A stretch of 40,513 nucleotides of DNA. It comes from JABJOE01 sp964344145. GTDB taxonomy: Bacteria > Patescibacteriota > Patescibacteriia > UBA9934. The stretch's first letter is position 1; the number at the start of each line of letters is the position of its first letter. Where the stretch lies: the NCBI GenBank assembly GCA_964344145.1, contig CAYFME010000012.1, positions 1 to 40,513 of the forward strand, given 5' to 3'. The notes under the pieces were generated by a model that was not told where the DNA came from, made no database searches, and was given only the letters and a program-made list of their open reading frames with translations. This document shows positions 1-7,938 of the stretch, one piece after another. Both the position numbers and the translations under genes were made by a program.

Positions 1-67
1 AGGCCTGGATTGACAAAAGCGCCCATTTCTGTAACGGTATCCGTCGCTATGGTTACTACTCAACTGT

Positions 68-586
68 ATGCATAAAGCGGATTTCCGACGATTTTATGCG
101 AAACATTTCGATCGCGTGTATCGATTTGTCCTCTTTCGCGTACAGATGAATAAGGAGGTTGCCGAGGATCTCACTTCCGAGATTTTCATGAAGGCCCTTG
201 AGCACTTCGCCAAATATGATCCCGAGCGCTCGCAAACGGCGTGGATCATGACGATTGCTCGCAACCGCGTGATGAATCACTGGCGCGACAGTAAAGAACA
301 GGTCGACATTGATGATCTTGCGTTTTGTCTGGAAGGTTCTGATGGACGGAAGGAAACGCAGTCGCAGGACGACATCTATCGTGTCCGTCAGGCGCTGTGC
401 GAACTCGACAAAAAGGACCGCAACTTAATTGAGATGAAACATTTGCTCGGATTCCGGTATAAAGAGATGGAAGAGATGTTAGATACAAAGGCGGCAACGC
501 TGCGTGTGGAGACGCACCGTGCCATGAAAAAACTGCGAGAGATTCTCCAAAAGACCTATGACGAAGCAACTACCACAACTCGATAA
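68..586 (+). CDS. ECF-type RNA polymerase sigma factor
   Basis: This 172-residue protein has the two-domain layout of extracytoplasmic-function sigma-70 factors. Region 2 spans about residues 8-75 and includes the stretch AEDLTSEIFMKALEH and the helix ending in ARNRVMNHWRD. Region 4 spans about 105-160 and contains an HTH (GFRYKEMEEMLDTKAATLR). Regions 1 and 3 are absent, as expected for the family. It would direct core RNA polymerase to a small regulon. The next gene overlaps its 3' end by 29 nt and encodes a membrane protein with a cytoplasmic N-terminus, the usual arrangement for a sigma/anti-sigma pair. No convincing promoter was resolved: TTGACA occurs at 10-15, but no good -10 follows at 16-18 nt. 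The window start may cut off upstream regulatory sequence. Family assignment is firm; the regulon is unknown. Confidence 0.9.
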   Translation: MHKADFRRFYAKHFDRVYRFVLFRVQMNKEVAEDLTSEIFMKALEHFAKYDPERSQTAWIMTIARNRVMNHWRDSKEQVDIDDLAFCLEGSDGRKETQSQDDIYRVRQALCELDKKDRNLIEMKHLLGFRYKEMEEMLDTKAATLRVETHRAMKKLREILQKTYDEATTTTR

Positions 587-1229
587 CCTCAAAAAGCAGA
601 GCAAGCCCTCTGCGGAGTTTGAGAAGGTCCTGTGGGCCAAGCTTTCGAATGCGTACGATCATCAGTACCCATCGATGATTTTCTGTATTCGCCACCGCTT
701 TGCCGTGCCCCTTGCCGTTCTGTGTTTGTTTGCTCTCACCGGCGTTGGTTCCTATGCCTATGGCAGTCCTGCTGTGACGGAAGATCATGTCTTGTTCCCC
801 ATCAAAGACGGCATGGAGCACATGCAGGAATGGATGCATCGCAGTCCTGAGGAACGCGCAGAGTTCCACTCCCGCATGATTGAGCGTCGTATTGAAGAGG
901 GTGAGTTCCTAATTCATCACAACGAGGTTTCTCTGCCTCACATTGAGCGCATTGATGAATCATTTGAAGAGGCAATTGCATCGCTTGAGGGTGCCTCGGC
1001 CGATGATCCTGCGCGAGATGAGGTGATGCGACGACTGCGAACGCATCAAGCTCGCTACGAATTTCTTCTGATGCAATCCATTGAAATGGAGACAGAAGAT
1101 CTCACTCCTGATGAACTCCGTAACGTTCTGTTGGACTTCCGTGTACATATTGGCGAGTCCGATTTGACGGAGGAGGAGAAGAGCTCACTTCTCAATCGTC
1201 ACGATCGGCAACGAGAATTAACCCAATAG
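558..1229 (+). CDS. putative membrane anti-sigma factor (DUF5667-like outer part)
   Basis: This 223-residue protein has a short N-terminal cytoplasmic part, one transmembrane helix at about residues 48-66 (FAVPLAVLCLFALTGVG), and an outer domain rich in Glu, Arg and His with predicted helices. The stretch after the membrane helix (DHVLFPIKDGMEHMQ) resembles the LYPVK-type motif of DUF5667 proteins, which often follow ECF sigma factors in Patescibacteria. The start lies inside the sigma gene (29-nt overlap), implying translational coupling. The role as anti-sigma factor is inferred from topology and position; no canonical zinc-binding anti-sigma motif (HxxxCxxC) is visible. It is followed after 4 nt by a secreted protein gene. 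Confidence 0.6.
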   Translation: MTKQLPQLDNLKKQSKPSAEFEKVLWAKLSNAYDHQYPSMIFCIRHRFAVPLAVLCLFALTGVGSYAYGSPAVTEDHVLFPIKDGMEHMQEWMHRSPEERAEFHSRMIERRIEEGEFLIHHNEVSLPHIERIDESFEEAIASLEGASADDPARDEVMRRLRTHQARYEFLLMQSIEMETEDLTPDELRNVLLDFRVHIGESDLTEEEKSSLLNRHDRQRELTQ

Positions 1230-1233
1230 ATTT

Positions 1234-1905
1234 ATGACGAAAACGGCAGCCCTTAAGTCCGTTATCGCAACAGGAGTTCTACTCGTAGGACTCGGTGCCG
1301 GCGCAGGAAGCGTAATGGCGCAAGAGGAGGGTGAGCGCCCGAACGTTCGCCCACACCATCCACCGATGTACGGTGAGATCGTCGAGATCGACGATGATTC
1401 CGTGACGATTGCCTACATAGAAGGTGATCATCCGGTCCCTCAGCATATGGCAGACGTCCTTGATCTCGAGACTGGTGACGAGCTGACGTTCGTTATCAAT
1501 GAGCAGACCCGAATGCACACGGAAAGTGGTGAAGATCTTGTTGAGGGAGACATGGCCTACATTGGCGTGTTTCGTCACGATGACGTTTCGTACGCCCGCG
1601 TGATCTCAGATCGTTTGCCACCACGTGCGCACCGCGTTGGAGCTGTCGTTTCCATCGACACTGATGCAAACGAGATCGTTGATGGAGAACAGGTAACCGT
1701 TACCTACTCTGATGACACGGTTTTCCAAGAGCGTTCGGAAGATGAAAACGCTGAGGTGAGCGAAGATAGCGTTGAGGTGGGAGACCATCTTGTTATCCGC
1801 GGTCACTATGATAAGGAGACCGAGTCAGGTGAGATTCGCATGATTCAAATCCTCGAGCCAATTGACTGGAGCGAGGTCGATCCTGGACAGGTCGAGCATA
1901 ATTAA
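1234..1905 (+). CDS. secreted protein with DUF5666-like beta repeats
   Basis: The first 29 residues form a clear Sec signal peptide: basic start, hydrophobic core (GVLLVGLGAGAGSVMA) and cleavage likely before QEEGE. The mature part of about 195 residues contains two similar segments, one starting YGEIVEIDDDSVTIAY and one starting VGAVVSIDTDANEIVDGEQ, each followed by a segment ending in a VGD/EGD-like turn. This pattern is typical of DUF5666-like OB-type domains. The protein is strongly acidic. It lies 4 nt after the putative anti-sigma gene and ends in a good terminator, so it closes the sigma operon and could be a target or sensor partner of that system. Function is unknown. Confidence 0.6.
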   Translation: MTKTAALKSVIATGVLLVGLGAGAGSVMAQEEGERPNVRPHHPPMYGEIVEIDDDSVTIAYIEGDHPVPQHMADVLDLETGDELTFVINEQTRMHTESGEDLVEGDMAYIGVFRHDDVSYARVISDRLPPRAHRVGAVVSIDTDANEIVDGEQVTVTYSDDTVFQERSEDENAEVSEDSVEVGDHLVIRGHYDKETESGEIRMIQILEPIDWSEVDPGQVEHN

Positions 1906-1930
1906 GCTCTTTACATCCATAGGAAGCACA

Positions 1931-1957
1931 AAGCCGCCGAAAGGCGGTTTTGTGTTT
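1931..1957 (+). terminator. Rho-independent terminator of the sigma-factor operon
   Basis: An 8-bp stem (1931-1938 with 1943-1950, one G-U pair) closes a GAAA tetraloop and runs into a T-rich tract. Confidence 0.85.
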
Positions 1958-1960
1958 ATC

Positions 1961-2009
1961 CAGAAAGCACGAGCGCCCGGAGCCGCGAGTGGTGCGGCGC
2001 CGGGGCGCT
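1961..2009 (-). terminator. GC-rich hairpin downstream of the minus-strand island gene
   Basis: AGCGCCC (1972-1978) pairs with GGGCGCT (2003-2009), with further G/C pairing inside. Reading on the minus strand, the hairpin lies 27 nt after the stop codon at 2036 and is followed by a pyrimidine-rich stretch. It faces the plus-strand terminator at 1931-1957. Confidence 0.6.
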
Positions 2010-2035
2010 AGAGACGTTCGATGAACGAGACGATG

Positions 2036-2260
2036 CTACATGGGCCGACAGGCGTTGCAGGCGGCGGTCTGGAAGTCGTGCTCCTGCCCGCCGGGCATGG
2101 TGACGCGCGCCATGATGCCACGGCCCTCCACGCTCACGCGGACACGCGTGGGCATGCGACCGGTGCGGCTGCGGATGATGCGCGCGACGGCGTCTTCGGC
2201 CAGGTCGGTGTCGCCATGCTGGCTCAGCACGGCCTTCACGTCGGTTGCGATTCCTTCCAT
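2036..2260 (-). CDS. GC-rich small protein of unknown function
   Basis: This 74-residue reading frame starts MEGIATDVKAVLSQHGD and ends CNACRPM. I recognise no family. The middle (TRVRVSVEGRGIMARVTMPGG) reads like beta strands following an alpha-helical N-terminus, and two Cys sit near the end. Base composition is striking: the row 2101-2160 has 43 of 60 G/C, against about 52 percent in neighbouring genes. A promoter (TTGACA, 17 nt, TATATT) lies just upstream on the minus strand, giving a leader of about 30 nt; the SD is weak at best. The longer minus-strand frame reaching to 2863 is rejected because its extra part lies under cysS. The gene lies tail-to-tail with the sigma operon and head-to-head with cysS. 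Confidence 0.6.
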   Translation of the reverse strand: MEGIATDVKAVLSQHGDTDLAEDAVARIIRSRTGRMPTRVRVSVEGRGIMARVTMPGGQEHDFQTAACNACRPM

Positions 2261-2293
2261 GATGATCGATCTCGCTTGTCGAAGGTGGGAGTG

Positions 2294-2322
2294 AATATAC
2301 CATATCATGGCCATTTTGTCAA
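2294..2322 (-). promoter_or_regulatory. promoter of the GC-rich small gene
   Basis: On the minus strand TTGACA (2322-2317) and TATATT (2299-2294) are separated by exactly 17 nt. Transcription would start near 2287, about 27-30 nt before the ATG at 2260. Confidence 0.7.
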
Positions 2323-2383
2323 TGCCAGCTGGACAAAACGGGATATCGTCGTTTTTCTCAAAATATGGTACTTTAAGCCCACT

Positions 2384-3796
2384 ATGATCCAGTTTACAAA
2401 CTCGCTTTCGCGAAAAAAGGAGAATTTTGAGCCTATTGAAAAAGGCCATGTGGGTATCTATACCTGTGGTCCGACGGTTTATGACTATGCATCCATCGGG
2501 AATTGGCGCACGTACATGCTCGGCGACATGGTTGTTCGTTTGTTTGCTGATGTGGGCATGAAGGTGAATTATGTGATGAATCTTACCGACGTCGGACATC
2601 TCACCGGTGACAACGAAGGGGATGCAGATAGTGGCGAGGATCGGATGGAGAAGGCAAAAGCACGTGAAGGAAAAACAGCTTGGGACATTGCCAAGTTTTA
2701 TTCCGACGACTTTATTGAGAGTTTTAAGAAGCTCCACATGCGTGAGCCGGAGCAGTTCTGTCGCGCAACGGATCATATCGAGGAACAAATTGCGCTTGTG
2801 AAGCAGCTCGAGGAGAAAGGTCTGACATACAAAACATCTGACGGCATTTACTTTGATGTTCAAGCGTTCGAAGAAGCTGGATACAAGTATGGCGAGTTGT
2901 CTGATCTTGATGAGATTCAGGCCGGCGCTCGCGTTGCGATGAGTGATGAGAAGAAGAGTCCGCGTGACTTTGCGCTCTGGAAGTTTTCACCAACGGATGC
3001 AAAACGAGACATGGAGTGGGATTCGCCATGGGGTGTTGGTTTTCCGGGCTGGCATATCGAATGTTCTGCCATGTCCATGAAATATCTCGGTAATCAGTTT
3101 GATATCCACGTCGGTGGTGAAGATCTCAAAAGTACCCATCATCCAAACGAGATCGCACAGTCCGAAGGAGCGACAGGCGCATCGCCGTTTGTGAAGGTCT
3201 GGATGCACGGCGCGTTTTTGAAAGTCGACGGTGGTCGCATGGGAAAGAGTATTGGGAATGCCTACACGTTGCATGACATCGAAGAACGTGGATTCGATCC
3301 GCTCGCGTTGCGTTACTTCTACCTCACCGCTCACTATCGTTCATCGCTGAACTTTACATGGGAAGCGCTTGAGGCAGCGCAGAATGCGTTGAATAATCTC
3401 CGTGATGTGATTTGGTTAAATGTTTCGTCGCCAATGCGCGAAGAGACAGATGCGGTAAAGCGATTCCGCGAGCGGCTACGTGACGATTTGGACGCGCCTG
3501 GGGCGTTGGCAATTGTTTGGGAAGTGACAAAAGATGAGAGTCTGTCGTCGTCCGGAAAGCTGATGGCTTTGTTTGATATGGACGCGTTCTTAGGCTTTGA
3601 GCTGGATGCCGAGTTGCGCGCGGCGCAAGAAGCATACGAACGTGAGGACTTGCGTGGGCTTTTGACCAAGCGCGACGAGGTGCGCGACAAAAAGGACTTT
3701 GATGCATCTGATGCCCTTCGCGATCAAATCAAAGACCTCGGTTTCATTGTCGAGGACACACCAGACGGTCAACGACTCCGTCCCGTTCGGAGTTAA
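2384..3796 (+). CDS. cysS: cysteinyl-tRNA synthetase
   Basis: Class I aminoacyl-tRNA synthetase that charges tRNA-Cys in the cytoplasm. From the ATG at 2384 the protein has 470 residues, normal for CysRS. The zinc ligands are visible: C28 in YTCGPTVYD, the Cys of GWHIECSAMSMK, and His/Glu of THHPNEIAQ. The KMSKS loop reads RMGKSIGN. The HIGH motif reads SIGN (usually HIGN or HIGH), so its first His is replaced by Ser. The upstream in-frame extension to 2021 is rejected because it lies antisense to the GC-rich gene and aligns with no CysRS part; C28 fits the family position only with this start. A DALR-like anticodon-binding C-terminus is present. A TACTTT box at 2369-2374 could be the -10. 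Confidence 0.96.
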   Translation: MIQFTNSLSRKKENFEPIEKGHVGIYTCGPTVYDYASIGNWRTYMLGDMVVRLFADVGMKVNYVMNLTDVGHLTGDNEGDADSGEDRMEKAKAREGKTAWDIAKFYSDDFIESFKKLHMREPEQFCRATDHIEEQIALVKQLEEKGLTYKTSDGIYFDVQAFEEAGYKYGELSDLDEIQAGARVAMSDEKKSPRDFALWKFSPTDAKRDMEWDSPWGVGFPGWHIECSAMSMKYLGNQFDIHVGGEDLKSTHHPNEIAQSEGATGASPFVKVWMHGAFLKVDGGRMGKSIGNAYTLHDIEERGFDPLALRYFYLTAHYRSSLNFTWEALEAAQNALNNLRDVIWLNVSSPMREETDAVKRFRERLRDDLDAPGALAIVWEVTKDESLSSSGKLMALFDMDAFLGFELDAELRAAQEAYEREDLRGLLTKRDEVRDKKDFDASDALRDQIKDLGFIVEDTPDGQRLRPVRS

Positions 3797-3802
3797 TTGT
3801 GA

Positions 3803-3808
3803 TATCAT
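3803..3808 (+). promoter_or_regulatory. -10 element for the 3815 gene
   Basis: TATCAT ends 6 nt before the ATG at 3815, predicting a leaderless mRNA. No clear -35 is seen 16-18 nt upstream. Confidence 0.5.
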
Positions 3809-3814
3809 ATTGCT

Positions 3815-4345
3815 ATGCCCGAAGAGGAGGCAAAGCGCACGACTCCTGAGGTGCGTCCTGATGTTCAGGACGCGGTTTTAGAGCAAGAATCACAGCTCGA
3901 TGATCGTGAAGGCGTTGAAAAGGGACGTGAAGAGCCAGAGCAGGGTGAGGCGAGTTCTCCCGATCGCGATGAGACGCCAGAGCCCGTTCAATTGAAGGTC
4001 CCAGCTGCACCAGCGGCGCCTAGCACTGCGCCAGTTGAAAAGGATCCCATTTTGAAAGACATTGAGAATCTTCTCGCGGATGATCTCACTGATCTGTTTC
4101 TTGCTCTTCCTGATGACAAGAAATGGGAGTTTAAACAAAAAGGGGAGGAGACGGCGAACAAGATCAACGAGATGATCCACGGTGGAAAGCTAAAGATCAA
4201 AAAGATTTTTGATTTGATCCGTGACTGGCTCAAGATGGTGCCTGGTGTGAACAAGTATTTCTTGGAGCAGGAGGCGAAGATTAAAGCGGACAAGGTCATG
4301 CAGTATGCAGAGGAGCAAATCAACGCTTCTCAGAATCAGGTATGA
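3815..4345 (+). CDS. acidic/Pro-rich protein with helical C-terminus, unknown
   Basis: This 176-residue protein has no signal peptide or membrane helix. Residues 1-75 are a low-complexity, Glu/Asp/Pro-rich and probably disordered tail (for example VPAAPAAPSTAPVEKD). Residues 76-176 are predicted helical and alternate charged and hydrophobic residues (ILKDIENLLADDLTDLFLAL, then a Lys-rich helix). It overlaps the following ATPase gene by 4 nt (ATGA), so the two are translated together. This suggests an adaptor or accessory protein of that ATPase; similar pairs occur in Patescibacteria, but I cannot assign a named family. Confidence 0.75.
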   Translation: MPEEEAKRTTPEVRPDVQDAVLEQESQLDDREGVEKGREEPEQGEASSPDRDETPEPVQLKVPAAPAAPSTAPVEKDPILKDIENLLADDLTDLFLALPDDKKWEFKQKGEETANKINEMIHGGKLKIKKIFDLIRDWLKMVPGVNKYFLEQEAKIKADKVMQYAEEQINASQNQV

Positions 4346-6837
4346 ATGAACTGATCGGAACATTGATGTACGTGGTGATAGGGGCGATCGGATTGATCGT
4401 CATGCTTGTTGTTGTGCTGTATGTCGTGCGCGGGATGCTGCACAAGGCACAGATGATCCGCGGCGGAAAGTACGCAAATGTCACGTTGATGGTGACGGTG
4501 CCGAAGTTCAGAAGTGAAAGTGAGGCAAAGTCTGATGACAATCAACAGCAGATTCAGGAGGACATCTCGATTGCTGAAACGTTTTTTGCGGCTGTTGGTG
4601 GGCTGAAGGCGCAGAAGGGATTTAGGTCGTGGCTCTTTGGACGATCGGACGCGATGGCGCTGGAGATGGTCGCCCACGACAAGCTCATCACGTTTTACAT
4701 TACCTTGCCACAGTACATGCAGCAGTTCGTGGAGCAGCAGCTCAATGCGCAGTACTCAGACGCGATGATTGAAGAGGTGAAGGACTATAACATTTTCTCA
4801 CCATCTGGAACCGTTGTTGGCGGCTATTTGAAGTTCAAACGAGAGAGCGCATTACCAATCAAAACGTATAAAGATCTTGAAACAGATCCGCTCAATGCCA
4901 TTACCAACGCGCTTTCGAAGGTGCCGGAGGGTGATGGGGTAGCTGTTCAGTACATTGTGCGCTCGGCGCGCGCAACATGGCGCTCGCTTGGAAAGAAGGT
5001 GGTGAAAAACATGCAGAAGGGCTGGAGCTTTGAAGAGGCAAAAAAGGGCAAGCAAAAGGGAAGCGGTTGGATGAATGCGTTTAAGTCCAAAGAAGATGTA
5101 GAGGCGGCAAAGTCCAAATCGCAACGCCAGCTTTCCCCGGCTGAGCAAAAGATGCTCGAGGGTATTCAGGATAAAGCATCGAAGGCCGGAATGGACGTGA
5201 ACATTCGCGTGGTCGCGAGTGCAGCGAGCGCCGAGGCAGCAACGTCGTATCTTAACCATGTTTTACAAGCCTACAGCCAGTTTAATATCTACGAATATGG
5301 AAACGCGTTTGAAGCGGATATTCCAAAGAAGAGCAGGTTGATTAACGATTTTATTTTTCGCACACATCGGCAGAAGTACAACATCGTTCTTAATACGCAG
5401 GAAATGGCGAGTCTGTGGCACTTGCCATTGCCAAGCACCGATACGCCGAATATTCGCTGGATGGGTGCGCGTGTGGCACCTGCACCGGCCGGTATTCCAG
5501 ATGAGGGCTTTTTGATGGGCTACAACGAGTATCGTGGACATCGCACGGACATTTTCATGGAACCCGACGACCGCCAACGTCACACCTACGTTATTGGTAA
5601 AACCGGTTCTGGTAAGTCGTGGTTTTTGCGCTATCTTGCCGTGCAGGACATTCGCGCCGGCCACGGTGTGTGCGTTGTCGACCCGCACGGTGATCTTGTG
5701 GACATGATCTTGGGAACCATTCCAAAAGAACGCATTGACGACGTCATCTACTTCAATCCGTCTGACATCGATCGTCCGATGGGTCTGAACATGCTCGAGG
5801 CACGCGACGAGTCCATGAAGGACTTTGTGGTGCAGGAGATGATCTCAATCTTCTACATGCTCTTTCCACCGGAGATGATCGGACCGATGTTCGAGCACAA
5901 CATGCGTAACTTCATGTTGACGTTGATGGCCGACACGGAAAATCCTGGAACGATCGCTGAGATTCCGCGCATGATTGCGGATGAAAAGTTCCAGAAGCGG
6001 TGGGTGGCGAAGGTGAAGGATCCTGTTGTTCGTTCGTTCTGGGAAGATGAGATGGCAAAGACCTCTGACTATCACAAGTCGGAGATGATGGGGTACTTGG
6101 TTTCCAAAGTTGGTCGTTTTGTCGAAAACGAGATGATGCGTAACATCATCGGTCAGGCCAAGTCGTCGTTTGATTTCCGCCAAGTCATGGATGAAGGAAA
6201 GATTCTGCTGATCAATCTGTCCAAAGGTAAAACCGGTGACGTGAACGCGAACTTGCTTGGAATGATCATCGTTTCCAAGCTGCAGCAAGCGGCCTTCACG
6301 CGTGCCGATATTCCTGAGGAAGAGCGCAAGGATTTCTTCCTGTACATGGACGAGTTCCAGAACTTTATTACGCCGTCAATTTCCACGATTCTCTCTGAGG
6401 CCCGCAAGTACAAGCTGAACCTCATCATGGCGCACCAGTACATGGGGCAGCTCGTGAAAGATGGGAAGTCAGAGATTCGCGATGCCGTGCTTGGTAACGT
6501 TGGATCGATTTTGGCATCGCGTATTGGTCCTGAGGATACGGAGATTCTCGCCAAGGTGTTTGAGCCAGAGCTCTCCGGGTATGATTTGATGAACAATGCG
6601 GCGTTTTCGTGGAATGCGAAGTTGATGCTCGGTGGTGCTCAGCGCAAGCCGTTGACGCTCAAGGCGATGAAAGCTGACAAAGATAATCCACGATTGGCTG
6701 ATGCGCTCAAAGAAGTTTCACGACTTACGTATGGTCGTCCGAAAGATTTGGTTGAGCGCGAAATTGCGATTCGTGCTGGTATTGGGATGGCTGCTGGCAC
6801 CGAACGCAAGATGCCACCAGTGACGCCGACGACGTAG
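4342..6837 (+). CDS. membrane-anchored VirB4/VirD4-type ATPase (T4SS/conjugation-like)
   Basis: This 831-residue protein starts with one transmembrane helix at about residues 7-30 and continues with a soluble mixed alpha/beta region. A P-loop NTPase module of the TraG/VirB4/HerA-FtsK group follows: Walker A GKTGSGKS at about 419-426, and Walker B LYMDEFQNF with Asp near 670. HQYMGQL and RIGPEDTEILA fit the TraM-recognition/TraD C-terminal part. Family members pump DNA or protein substrates across the envelope; Patescibacteria commonly carry such a stand-alone gene without a full conjugation locus. It overlaps the preceding acidic gene by 4 nt, and a phosphatase gene starts 1 nt after its stop. 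The substrate is unknown, and no other T4SS component is in the window. Confidence 0.85.
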   Translation: MNELIGTLMYVVIGAIGLIVMLVVVLYVVRGMLHKAQMIRGGKYANVTLMVTVPKFRSESEAKSDDNQQQIQEDISIAETFFAAVGGLKAQKGFRSWLFGRSDAMALEMVAHDKLITFYITLPQYMQQFVEQQLNAQYSDAMIEEVKDYNIFSPSGTVVGGYLKFKRESALPIKTYKDLETDPLNAITNALSKVPEGDGVAVQYIVRSARATWRSLGKKVVKNMQKGWSFEEAKKGKQKGSGWMNAFKSKEDVEAAKSKSQRQLSPAEQKMLEGIQDKASKAGMDVNIRVVASAASAEAATSYLNHVLQAYSQFNIYEYGNAFEADIPKKSRLINDFIFRTHRQKYNIVLNTQEMASLWHLPLPSTDTPNIRWMGARVAPAPAGIPDEGFLMGYNEYRGHRTDIFMEPDDRQRHTYVIGKTGSGKSWFLRYLAVQDIRAGHGVCVVDPHGDLVDMILGTIPKERIDDVIYFNPSDIDRPMGLNMLEARDESMKDFVVQEMISIFYMLFPPEMIGPMFEHNMRNFMLTLMADTENPGTIAEIPRMIADEKFQKRWVAKVKDPVVRSFWEDEMAKTSDYHKSEMMGYLVSKVGRFVENEMMRNIIGQAKSSFDFRQVMDEGKILLINLSKGKTGDVNANLLGMIIVSKLQQAAFTRADIPEEERKDFFLYMDEFQNFITPSISTILSEARKYKLNLIMAHQYMGQLVKDGKSEIRDAVLGNVGSILASRIGPEDTEILAKVFEPELSGYDLMNNAAFSWNAKLMLGGAQRKPLTLKAMKADKDNPRLADALKEVSRLTYGRPKDLVEREIAIRAGIGMAAGTERKMPPVTPTT

Positions 6838-6838
6838 T

Positions 6839-7291
6839 ATGCAAGATCATGTAAAGATGGCGTATTCGCAGATCACAGACCAACTTTTTGTTGGTTCGAA
6901 TGTCTGTTGCGCGATGCACTTTGAGGAAGAATTGTTGAACAAGGGCGTGACAACGGATGTGAGCCTTGAGGGAGAGCGCATTGATGGCGCTTTTGGTGTT
7001 GATCGGTATCTATGGCTGCCAACACCTGATTTATCTGCTCCAACGCAAGAGAATCTTTGGGTCGGAACAACAGTAATCCACGATGTGATTTCCCTTGGCG
7101 AAAAGGTCTACGTGCACTGTATGAACGGACATGGACGCGGGCCAACGATGGGGATCGCGTACTTCATTCGATTTGAAAATATGAGCGCTGACGACGCGAT
7201 CGCGTTCGTCTCAGAGCGCCGTAAAGAGGTGCATTTAACCGCTCCGCAGGTGGAAGTATTGAAAGAATTTGAGAAAAAGTGTAGAGCGTAG
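6839..7291 (+). CDS. dual-specificity protein phosphatase
   Basis: A 150-residue, single-domain protein of the DSP/PTP superfamily. The catalytic P-loop is VHCMNGHGRG with nucleophile C94 and R100 (the HCx5R signature). The likely general acid is D64 in TPDLSAP. The N-terminus (ITDQLFVGS) matches the opening strand of DSPs. It would hydrolyse phosphotyrosine, phosphoserine/threonine, or a non-protein phosphomonoester. It follows the T4SS-like ATPase gene with no gap, so it is probably cotranscribed and may act on a partner of that machinery. No kinase gene is in the window. Family assignment is firm; the substrate is unknown. Confidence 0.88.
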   Translation: MQDHVKMAYSQITDQLFVGSNVCCAMHFEEELLNKGVTTDVSLEGERIDGAFGVDRYLWLPTPDLSAPTQENLWVGTTVIHDVISLGEKVYVHCMNGHGRGPTMGIAYFIRFENMSADDAIAFVSERRKEVHLTAPQVEVLKEFEKKCRA

Positions 7292-7301
7292 AATGCACCA
7301 G

Positions 7302-7331
7302 CGCCCCCGTCCGGAGTTTCGGTCGGGGGCG
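7302..7331. terminator. shared GC-rich hairpin between convergent genes
   Basis: A 12-nt arm (7302-7313) pairs with 7320-7331 around a GAGTTT loop, with one T-T mismatch. It lies between the stop of the phosphatase gene and the stop of the minus-strand CPBP gene, and could serve either. No strong T-tract follows on either strand. Confidence 0.6.
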
Positions 7332-7343
7332 GTGTCGTACGTG

Positions 7344-7853
7344 TCACGACGCGAAGACGTCGTATATGTCCATCACGTAGATGATCCAGTTGTAGCACGT
7401 GTGGACGAGGGTCGTCACCAGCAGAGGCTTGAGGATCTTGCCCTGCATGCCGCCTGCTTTGAGGAACAGGAGGCACCAGATGAAGCCTAGTGTACCCTGG
7501 ATGGTGATTGCGATGAGCTCGCTCCCCGAGAGGTACGAATGACCTGAGCCGAAGCCGACGGACAGGGCGACAGCGAACAGGAGCACGGCCTTGGCGTTGC
7601 GACCGGTCCACTTGACCATCAGGACGAGCGGCAGTCGCCAGCAGATCTCTTCGAGCAGCGCCTTCTCGGGTGCGTCGAGGATGTTCGTGATGCTCTCGGC
7701 GGGATGGACGAGTAGTTGCTCGCACCCACTGCAGAAGAGGATCTTGATGCCGGTTGAGACGATGTGCGCCCACAGCTTGCAGCAGATCAGTACGTAGGTC
7801 ATCGCAGCCAGGAGTGACGCTCCCTTGAATTCGCGTTCGAACAACTTGTCCAC
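7344..7853 (-). CDS. CPBP-family intramembrane metal/glutamic protease (GC-rich island)
   Basis: From the GTG at 7853 the protein has 169 residues, with four or five hydrophobic segments. All three CPBP (Abi/Rce1) signatures are present: EEICWR (E68, E69, R73), FGSGH (F101, H105) and HTCYN (H151, N155). Members cleave substrates inside the membrane or act in bacteriocin self-immunity. The GTG start is chosen because AGGAGGGAG precedes it; the ATG further upstream would translate through the promoter region. The row 7621-7680 has 40 of 60 G/C, well above neighbouring genes. It lies antisense between the phosphatase and dnaX, with its own promoter. Confidence 0.85.
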   Translation of the reverse strand: MDKLFEREFKGASLLAAMTYVLICCKLWAHIVSTGIKILFCSGCEQLLVHPAESITNILDAPEKALLEEICWRLPLVLMVKWTGRNAKAVLLFAVALSVGFGSGHSYLSGSELIAITIQGTLGFIWCLLFLKAGGMQGKILKPLLVTTLVHTCYNWIIYVMDIYDVFAS

Positions 7854-7887
7854 GCTCCCTCCTGCGTTGGCGTCAAGACAAGGGGGT

Positions 7888-7929
7888 AAACTACCCCTTT
7901 TTGGCGCTCGTGTCAAGGCGTGCTAAAAT
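7888..7929. promoter_or_regulatory. overlapping divergent promoters of dnaX and the CPBP gene
   Basis: Plus strand: TTGGCG (7901-7906), 17 nt, TAAAAT (7924-7929), then the dnaX ATG 9 nt later. Minus strand: TTGACA (7916-7911), 17 nt, TAGTTT (7893-7888). The two promoters interlock, so polymerase should not occupy both at once. A GGGGTA-AAC-TACCCC palindrome (7883-7897) covers the CPBP -10 and could be an operator. Confidence 0.7.
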
Positions 7930-7938
7930 GCTCGCACT

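Noticed and set aside
2021..2383. Upstream extension of cysS and the overlapping plus-strand frame 2040-2294
   Set aside because: Both mirror the GC-rich minus-strand gene; the CysRS family starts at 2384.
2263..2863. N-terminal extension of the minus-strand frame 2036-2863
   Set aside because: It lies antisense under cysS; only the part from the ATG at 2260 has the GC-rich composition and a promoter.
7108..7773. 221-codon minus-strand frame overlapping the CPBP gene
   Set aside because: It is a shifted reading of the CPBP gene and phosphatase gene; Arg/His/Pro-rich without domain features.
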